Part shown: piece by piece, positions 57,036 through 64,000 of the stretch
Layout: each line of letters starts with the position of its first letter
Numbering within the stretch: position 1 is the stretch's first letter
Assembly (NCBI GenBank): GCA_007570785.1
Contig: ML662442.1
Coordinates: forward strand, 60,226,180-60,290,179
Length of the DNA stretch: 64,000 bases
Direction of reading: 5' to 3'
Origin: Antilocapra americana
Taxonomy: Eukaryota > Chordata > Mammalia > Artiodactyla > Antilocapridae
Notes under the pieces: generated by a model
What the model was told of the DNA's origin: nothing
Seen by the model: the letters and a program-made list of their open reading frames with translations, nothing else
Database searches by the model: none
Position numbers and translations under genes: made by a program

Positions 57036-57172
57036 GGGGAGTAGAAATGGTGGGAGGGGGGTTCTAGAAGGGGAACACATGTATACCTATGGCGGATTCA
57101 TGTCAATGTATGGCAAAACCAACAGGATAATGTAAAGAAAAAAAAATAATTAATTAATTTAAAAAAAAAGAA
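57036..57172 (+). mobile_element. L1 3' UTR end
   Basis: 'ggtgggaggggggttctaga', 'acacatgtatacctatggcg' and 'gattcatgtcaatgtatggc', then a long A-rich tail with 'ttaattaattt'. Only the last 140 bp. Confidence 0.85.
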
Positions 57173-57362
57173 ATCAACTTGGAGTTGAAGGGAAAACAAA
57201 TGTAGTATAGGCCTACCTTGGAGATATTGGGAGTTCAGTTCCAGACCAGCACAATAAAGGAAATATTAGAATAAGGTGAGTCACACAAAGTTTTTGGTTT
57301 GTCAGGGCATATACAAGTTATGTTTATACTACATTTAGCCTATTGTGTACAGTAGTATTATC

Positions 57363-57363
57363 T

Positions 57364-57403
<40 letters not shown>

Positions 57404-57404
57404 T
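57363..57404. repeat. (TA)n(CA)n compound microsatellite in Tigger1
   Basis: About 12 TA units followed by about seven CA units. It replaces a part of Tigger1 that has no such repeat in the known consensus, so it grew in place. Confidence 0.93.
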
Positions 57405-57699
57405 ACGTCAATTGAGACTTTATTGCTAAAAAAAATGTTAACCATCATCTAAGACGTCAGAGAGTATCAGTCTTTAATGGTGGAGAGTCTTGCTTCTATG
57501 TTGAAGACTGCTAAATAATCAGGGTGGTAGTTGCCGAAGGCTGAGATAGCTCATCTTTATTTCTCAAAATAAGACAACAATGATATTTGCCACATCAAAT
57601 ATGATGTCAAATAAATGATATTTACCCACCAATGAACTTCTTTCAAAACTAGAGTCAGTCCTCTCAAACCGCTACTACTTTATCAACTTATGTTAGTCT

Positions 57700-57894
57700 A
57701 TCAGTCATGTCCAACTCTTTGAGACCCTATGGACTGTAGCCCGCCAGGCTCCTCTGTCTTTGGGATTCTCCAAGCAAGAATACTGGAGTGGGTTGCCATT
57801 TCCTTCTCCAGGGAATCTTCCTGACCCAGGGATTAAACCCAGGTCTCCTGCATTGCAGGTGGACTCCTTGCATCTGAGCCACCACAGAAGCCCA
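57700..57894 (-). mobile_element. Bov-tA SINE in Tigger1
   Basis: Reverse copy from 'atcagtcatgtccaactctt' to 'gcatctgagccaccacagaa'. Tigger1 text resumes after it with the duplicated 'cttatgttagtct' / 'cttatattatagtct' site. Confidence 0.94.
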
Positions 57895-58291
57895 AGCTTA
57901 TATTATAGTCTAAAATTCTTTCTTGTCATTTCAACAATTTTCACAGCATCTTCACCAGGAATTTTAGTTCCATCTTAAAAAAAATACACCATTTTGGTTA
58001 TTTATAAGAAGTAACTCCTCATCTATTTAAGTTTTATCATAAGATTGCAGCAATTGTCACATCTTCGATCTCCACTTCTAATTCTAGTTCTCTTGCTATT
58101 TTTCACCACATCTGTAATTACTTCTTTCTCTGAAATCCATGAAAGCTGGAATCAGCTTTTTCAAAATTCTTGTAAATGTTGATATTTGACTTCTTCTCAT
58201 GGAATCATAAATGTTCCTAATGACATCTAGAATGGTGAATACTTTCTAGAATATTTTTACTTTACTCTTCCCAACTTCATCAGAGAAATCA

Positions 58292-58642
58292 TTATCTATT
58301 GGCAACTATTGTCTCACAAAAGGTACTTCTTAAATAATGAGACTTGAAAGTTGAAATTACTTCTTGACGTTGTGTTAGCAGGCATGAAAACAACATTAAC
58401 TTCATTGTACCAGCTCCTGATTGACTAGATGCATTGGCAATGAGCAGTAATATTTCAAAAAAAAATCTTTTTTTATGAACAGTAGAGCTCAACAGTGGGC
58501 TTAAAATATTCAGTAAATCATGTTGTAAACAGATATGCTGCCATGGTTTTCTTTTTCCATTTGTAAAGCACAAGCAGGGTATATTCAGCATAATTTTAAG
58601 GACCCTAGCATTTTTGGAACAGTAGGTGAGCATTGGCTTCAA
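58292..58642 (-). pseudogene. Tigger1 transposase fragment (pogo-type DDE domain)
   Basis: A 117-codon minus-strand frame in the catalytic half of the Tigger1 transposase. 'MKPMLTYCSKNARVLKIMLN', 'FFFEILLLIANASSQSGAGT' and 'ISTFKSHYLRSTF' match the family layout. In this family the motif 'LLLIDNA' carries a catalytic aspartate; here it reads 'LLLIANA', so the residue is lost. The internal part is also deleted. Non-functional fossil. Confidence 0.9.
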
Positions 58643-59313
58643 CTTAAAGTCACCACCTGCATTAGCCCCAAATGAGAGTCAGCCCATCCTTTGCAGCTTT
58701 GAAGCCAGGCTTTGAATTCTCCTCTCCAGCTATGAAAGTCCTAGTTGCCACTTTCTTCCAATATAAGGTTGTTTTGCCTGTATTGAAAATTCTGTTGCTA
58801 AGTGTAGCCTCACTTATTAATAATCTTAGCTAGATTGTTGGGATTATATAACATAGCTTCTACATCTGCACTTGCTACATCACCACTAACATTTATATTA
58901 TGGGAATGACTTTTTTACTTAAATCTCATGAACCAACTTCTGCTAGATTCAAATTTTTATTCTTCAGCTTCTTCTCTAAGTTTTCATGGAATTGAAGAGC
59001 ATTAGGGCTTGCTTGGTTCTGGATTAGGCTTAGATTTAAAGAAATGTTGAGGCTGGTTTGATTTTCTTACAGGCAATAAGGCTGTTTCACTATCTTATCA
59101 TTCACGTCTTTACTGGAGCAACTTTTTAAATTTCCTTCAAGAACTTTTGCATTGCATTCTTAGCTAACTGTTTGATGCAAGAGGTCTAACTTCCAGCCCA
59201 TTACTTTCGGCATGCCTTCCTCACTAAGCTTAATCATTTCAACCTTTTGATTTAAACTGAGAGAGGTGTTACTCTCTTTCATTTACACAATTAGAGGCCA
59301 CTATAGGATTCTA

Positions 59314-59448
59314 TGGAGAAGGAAACGGCAACCCACTCCAGTATTGTTACCTGGAGAACCCCAGGGACAGAGGAGCCTGGTGGGCTGCCGTCTATGGGGT
59401 CACACAAAGTCGGACATGACTGACGTGACTTAGCAGCAGCAGCAGCAG
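59314..59448 (+). mobile_element. Bov-A type SINE half, exact 12-bp duplication, in Tigger1
   Basis: 'tggagaaggaaacggcaacc' to '(cag)5', without the tRNA-like head. Both flanks are 'tataggattcta' (59302-59313, 59449-59460), identical, so this is one of the younger-looking insertions here. Confidence 0.97.
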
Positions 59449-60005
59449 TATAGGATTCTATTAATTGACCTAATTTCAAGTTGTTGAAGCCTTAAGGAGA
59501 GAGAGATGTGGGACAGAGCCAGCCAGTGAAGCAGTCAGAACACACACGTTTATCAATAAGTTCATCACCTTATATGGGTACAATTTGTGGTGTCCCGAAA
59601 CAATTACAATAGTAATATTAATGATCACGGATCACCATAACAAATACAGTAGTAATGAAAAAGTTTAAAGTCTTGCAAGAATTACCAAAATGTGACAGAG
59701 ACATGAAGTGAGTAAATACTCTTGGATAAATGGCATCAATAGACTTGCTCAATGCAAGGTTGCCACAGACCTTCAATGAACCTGTAAAAAGCACAGTATC
59801 AGTGTTGGTGAAGCATGATAAAGTGCAGCACAATAAAACAAGGTATGCCTGTATAAGGCTGTGGAGAAGTTTGAGCGTGAGAAAAGAGACAGGGAAGGAT
59901 AGCTGGAGTGGTTATGGAGAGCATGATGGATTTGGGATTTCAGTTGTTTTATACATGGCATAGAATGTTTCAGTACTCCAGCAGTGAGAATAAAATGGAA
60001 AGTAT

Positions 60006-60144
60006 GAAGACTTCCCTGGTAGTCCAGTGGTTAAGACTCCATATTTCCAGCACAGGGAGCATGGGTTCAATCTCTGGTTGGGGAAATAAAATCTTACTTA
60101 CTGAGGGATATGGCCAAAAAAATTAAAAAAAATTTTTTTAAATA
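60006..60144 (+). mobile_element. CHR-type SINE, short
   Basis: 'gacttccctggtagtccagt', 'ggttcaatctctggttgggg', then 'tatggccaaaaaaatt' and an A/T-rich tail. Confidence 0.92.
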
Positions 60145-60822
60145 ATATTCACCCAGAAAATATGCCTATAGACCAATAAATATGAGCATTTCCCTGACTG
60201 AGCTGAGAAGAGTATCTAGCTCTAAACAAAGCCCAAGAAAGAAATTTCCAATAAAGAAATTCTTTCAGCATCCTGATAGGGGCTGGAAGCTCTGAAAAAC
60301 TACTGGAGAACCTTAAGCTTTTTGAAGAAAACATTTTAGTCATACCTAAACTTTAAAGAAAAGAAGATGCTGGAAATTATAAGAAAACTGTGCAGTGATC
60401 AGTTTTGCTGGGCTCTCAGAGTCCCTGAATAATACAATACAAGCCACCATCCTCATGGGTCCACATTAACTCCCTCTTGGATTTTTTTGTTTGTTTGGTT
60501 GGTTTTGGTTTCATTGCATCAGCCTAAAATTCAAATCTATATCTCTTTTTATGCAGATTTCTATTTCTGACCTGCAGTCCAATGAAAACACTTAAAGAGC
60601 ATCCTCACTTTTAAGCATTTTTGGCAGCATCTGTCCTTGTAGATCATAGGAGTTTAGGGTGGGATAAACACAAAGGTGTTTTAAGGCAATAAAAGATAGC
60701 TTCTTGGAGGTCTGCTTGTCTCTCCTCAAAAAAGAGGGCAACATGCTCTAAAACATTCATTTTATATCTAGATATTAGACTCCCTTGTTGGTCTCCTTAA
60801 ATCTGTCGCCATCCTTCTTTTT
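60145..60822. other. Unrecognised DNA
   Basis: No gene or repeat family recognised. Confidence 0.4.
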
Positions 60823-61024
60823 CATTTTTTTGCCATGCTGAGTCTTCACTGTGTCACACATAGGCCTCTCTAGTTGAGGGGCTCTGGCTCAGGCTCAGTA
60901 GTCATGGTGTGCTGGCTTAGTTGCCCTGCAGAATGTGGAATCTTAGTAACCTAGACCAGAGATCGACCCCTAGTCCCCTACATCGGAAGGCAGATTCTTA
61001 ATCACTGGACCACCAAGGAATGCC
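60823..61024 (-). mobile_element. CHR-type SINE, long copy
   Basis: Reverse copy including body and head: 'ctggctcaggctcagtagtc', 'gctggcttagttgccctgca' and 'taatcactggaccaccaagg'. Confidence 0.92.
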
Positions 61025-61644
61025 CCCTTCCTTTGTGTTAACAGTTGTTAAACCTTGTATCATTAGCCTTCCTTTTTGTCCTCACTATCATGAGTTCAGT
61101 TCAGACTCCCACTATCTCTCTCCTGACTGGATGCCAAGTCCCACAGCTTTTCCTAAGTTATAAAAGATGCTAAATAATGTGCTCATGCTGGAGTGTGTAG
61201 TATTGTTTACTGTGAGAACCTACCTTGCACAGTCACTCGAAATCTTTGCTAAACTCTTCCAACACACATATCAGAGGACATCATATCTTCAGCTTAATTA
61301 TTTGCACACCAAGGTTGGAATGTACAGTAGTGGTATACGTTTGCTGTCTATTCGTTTTTTAAACTTAGCTGAGGAAAAACAGACCTGGTGTTGGATGACC
61401 CCCAGGCTGGCAATCTCACAGTCATGAAGAATTGCTGCAGCAAAAGTTGGGGATTCAAGTAAGACTGCAAGTCATGTTAAGAAGGAAACCAACATAACTC
61501 AATCAAAAGATTCTTCTTCTGAAAAAGGAGCCTGAATTATTGTTGCCCGATATTGCTAGGACTACTACACTACAGGCTGCCATTTACGAAGTTCCGATTT
61601 AAGAACTGCGACCTTCCCTTCTCTGATTTTGATAGTGAGGTATA
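61025..61644. other. Unrecognised DNA
   Basis: An 87-codon plus frame at 61167-61427 has no recognised features. Nothing else seen. Confidence 0.4.
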
Positions 61645-62135
61645 TCTTCTGTTCTTTTTCTATATGAAAAATCACACCAAAACTTAGTGACTGGGAAAAA
61701 AAAAAAAAAGGTCCTTTTCTGTAGGCTGACTGAGCTCACCTAGTGGTTCTTCTGCTCCATGCTGCAGCATACACTTTGGAGGTTATCTAGGCTGGAACAG
61801 CTAGTATGCCTCACTACCATGTCTGGGACTCTGGTGCTGGTCATCAATTGGGGTGCTTCATAGCTTCTCTACGTAGCCTGTCTCTACATGGTTTCTCATT
61901 ATTCACTGAGAAGCCAAAATGCTTACAAGATGGTAGACTTTCAAGCAGGTAAAGTAAAAGCCATCAGGCATCTTAAAACCTAGGCCCAACGGTAGTACAC
62001 AATCACTTTTTCTGCATTCTTTTGATCAAAACCAGCTCAGATGCAAGGAGAGAGAAAGGAGGCATGGCCTGCCTAGACATTGGTAGAAGGTTGGCAACAA
62101 TCTTTGTAGATAGTCTACCACATTACTACTAGGCC
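61645..62135. mobile_element. Old LTR- or MER-like repeat, family uncertain
   Basis: 'cacaccaaaacttagtgact', 'ggttcttctgctccatgctg', 'tatgcctcactaccatgtct' and 'tctttgtagatagtctacca' follow the order of a known old mammalian repeat, but I cannot name it reliably. An A run at 61689 may be later. Confidence 0.45.
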
Positions 62136-63044
62136 TTAAGCTTGTAGAACCACAGTGCATTTCACTTCTACAAGGCTCAAATATTCCAAATAGTGACTAA
62201 AAAAGACTATGATGCCAAATTCTACCTGAAAGTGGATTGTCCATTGTGATTCAATGACTTAATGTGAGACGCTCAGTTTTCATGAGACTGTCACTGAAGT
62301 TGCGACAGTGTTCATCCATTTGTTAAAGGCATGAAACTCCTTTTGCTATGGCTGACCACTGTGTTTTATAGGCATTTGAATCAAATGGGTATTATCTGAG
62401 AGTAATTCATAGCACCAACAAATATAAACACATGTTCTGTTATCTTTAAGGGAAAGTCAACTGGAAAATTTTGTGTTATTCTAAATCATTGTATAAACAT
62501 ATATTTCAAGATAGCTTTTCAAATTCAAGCTCAGATATTTCAGATAATGTTTTTTTCTGCCTACTTTCAGTTTGACTTCAAACAATTGGAAAACTTTTAA
62601 AGACAGAGAGTTATCTTATGTAAGAAAGAATGAACTTTGTGTCAATATTTCCTGTAGGGAAGAAAAACAGATTAGATTAACTATCTATGTCCTTTTCCCA
62701 TGATTGGGTTTTAACATTTTTTTTCTCTTTTCCCCTAGAATATTACAAGACAGTCAAATCTCTAACAACTGAAGAAAACTACTTGGGTATGAGACCCTCT
62801 ATCAGTGCTTGAGATTTCAAAGCCCTCTGAGAATTCTTAGAATGAATTTTAAAAGATCTAGATTTTAAATACTTTCAAAATTAACTTAAAGGTATTTGGT
62901 GACTGGAAAAATCAACTTGTGTGAGGAAGAAGCTAGGACAAGACTCTTCCCTGTACATACAAGAAACACTTAACTTTTCAGGTCCTATAAATAACAGTGG
63001 TTAGCAGTTATGGATTGTTGAAAATCCACTCTGAACCAGTGGCT
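62136..63044. other. Unrecognised DNA
   Basis: No supported feature. Confidence 0.4.
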
Positions 63045-63190
63045 CAACTGGATGCCTTATATACATCATCCCATAGTAATTCATAGGCTGTTCCTTCATT
63101 GTCATGTGGAATTACTACCTAGCAAGAGTTAAAACTCAAATTTGACTCACATGTCCTTTATTTTAAATCCAGAGCAATTTACATTGCAGT
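63045..63190 (-). mobile_element. MIR SINE, weak
   Basis: 'ccttatatacatcatcccat', 'gttccttcattgtcatgtgg' and 'gagttaaaactcaaatttga' loosely follow reverse MIR order. Confidence 0.4.
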
Positions 63191-63219
63191 ATACTATCTT
63201 CCAACGATAAATGAACTAA

Positions 63220-63453
63220 CGGGTGTGTGTATATATGCGCTCAGTCACTCAGTCGTGTCTGACTCTTTGCAACCCTATGGACTATACCCCACCTGGCTCC
63301 TCTGTCCATGGAATTTCCCAGGCAAGAATACTGGAGTGGGCTGCCATTTCCTCCTCCAGGGGATCTTCCCAACCTAGGAATCGAACTCATGTTTCTTGCG
63401 TCTCCTGCATTGCAGGCAGATTCTTTGCCACTGAGCCATCTGGGAAGTCCTTT
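63220..63453 (-). mobile_element. Bov-tA SINE with target-site duplication
   Basis: Full reverse copy from 'cactcagtcgtgtctgactc' to 'gccactgagccatctgggaa', with a 'gtgtgtgtatatat' tail. Flanks 'aaatgaactaa' (63209-63219) and 'aaatgaattaa' (63454-63464). Confidence 0.96.
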
Positions 63454-63590
63454 AAATGAATTAAATTCATGGTAATAAGATTTCCCAAGAGTAGCTTTAA
63501 TTTTTGTTCTCACTCCTCAGTTATGAAACAGGTACACAAAGATACTCTCAAACACAGCCAGATAAAGAAAAATCTAGGTGGTAAACAGGG

Positions 63591-63778
63591 TGGCTCAGCT
63601 GGTAAAGAATCTGCCTGTAATGAAGGAGACCAGGGTTCAATTCCTGGGTTGGGAAGATTCTCTGGAGAAGGGAAAAACTAACCACTCCAGCATTCTGGCC
63701 TAGAAAATTCCATGGATTGTGTAGGCCATGGGGTCACAAAGAGTCAGACACAACTGAGCAACTTTCCCTTTCACTTTC
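63591..63778 (+). mobile_element. Bov-tA SINE with 8-bp duplication
   Basis: Plus copy from 'tggctcagctggtaaagaat' to 'actttccctttcactttc', with a small deletion in the last third ('ggattgtgtaggccatgggg'). Both flanks read 'aaacaggg' (63583-63590, 63779-63786). Confidence 0.95.
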
Positions 63779-63786
63779 AAACAGGG

Positions 63787-64000
63787 AAAAACTCACTTTC
63801 TGATTTCCAGGATAAAGTCTATGATTCTTCCTCAAAATTTTTGTCTTTAGCATTGTGACTTTGGAACTGGAGAATGCCTAGGATATCAATATTTGAAGTG
63901 CTGTTTAGGTTCTTAACACATCTTTACACATGAACCTTGGAATGCCTGAAGGAACAGCACAGGGCTGGGAATTACTGACAAGGATGTCAGATAATTTTCA
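63787..64000. other. Unrecognised DNA to window end
   Basis: Nothing recognised. Confidence 0.4.

Larger units (their letters stand above)
57208..59851 (-). mobile_element. Tigger1 DNA transposon, nearly full length, with nested insertions
   Basis: Ends 'taggcctaccttggagatat' and the complement of 'caaggtatgcctg' are the Tigger1 inverted repeats, with TA at 57206-57207 and 59852-59853. Most of the interior is present: 'tgctaaaaaaaatgttaacc', 'gacaacaatgatatttgcca', 'gccttcctcactaagcttaa'. Without the two SINEs about 2.3 kb remain, close to the full length of about 2.4 kb. The transposase reads on the minus strand and is broken. Confidence 0.95.

Noticed and set aside
57208..59851. Tigger1 as a domesticated host gene
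   Set aside because: Frames are short and broken, a probable catalytic residue is lost, and SINEs interrupt the coding region.
1..64000. An undescribed multi-gene system, defence island or operon
   Set aside because: Repeat families and composition are those of a mammalian chromosome; no adjacent intact genes exist to form such a system.

Overview
This window is nuclear DNA from a ruminant of the cattle, sheep and goat group (Pecora). The evidence is the repeat content: at least five BovB (RTE-type) LINE copies, about 29 Bov-tA/Bov-A SINE copies or pieces, ten CHR-type tRNA-Glu SINEs, artiodactyl L1 3' ends, and older mammalian MIR, L1M, Tigger, MER5A and MLT1 copies. The species cannot be fixed from the sequence alone. 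Base composition is AT-rich and CpG-poor, as in gene-poor mammalian chromosome arms.

I see no convincing protein-coding gene, exon set or RNA gene. Every reading frame that resembles a known protein is a broken piece of a transposable element: L1 ORF2, BovB reverse transcriptase or Tigger1 transposase. The window is best read as intergenic or deep intronic DNA.

Layout. 0-7 kb: a small Tigger-type relic, an (AAT)n microsatellite, two L1 3' portions placed head to head, and a second Tigger-type relic split by a SINE. 7-9 kb: unrecognised unique DNA. 9-22 kb: three BovB copies, all on the minus strand, with scattered SINEs. 22-33 kb: mostly unique DNA with an old L1M, a small palindromic DNA element, several MIRs and SINEs. 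33-40 kb: MER5A, simple repeats, unique DNA with one CpG-rich spot. 40-44.5 kb: an old L1M interrupted by a plus-strand BovB that keeps a 154-codon open C-terminal frame. 46-49 kb: an L1 end, an LTR-like stretch, and a CHR SINE that contains a Bov-A2 dimer and an internal inverted duplication. 51-53.6 kb: a BovB split by a younger L1. 53.8-54.3 kb: a Tigger-type element with clear terminal inverted repeats. 56.3 kb: an MLT1 LTR. 57.2-59.9 kb: a nearly full-length Tigger1 fossil carrying two SINEs and a (TA)(CA) microsatellite. 60-64 kb: CHR and Bov-tA SINEs and mostly unique DNA.

The elements do not work together as a system; the record is one of layered insertions. Nesting gives relative ages: L1M, MIR, Tigger and MLT1 oldest, then BovB and the artiodactyl L1s, then Bov-tA, CHR and Bov-A2. 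Many insertions can be bounded to the base by target-site duplications (TSDs), and these are listed. I found no CRISPR array, operon, phage or other unusual functional system. The notable items are structural: a foldback CHR, tandem duplications inside BovB, an L1 without an obvious TSD, and a Tigger1 transposase that has lost a probable catalytic aspartate. Family names are from recognition of conserved stretches, not a database search.
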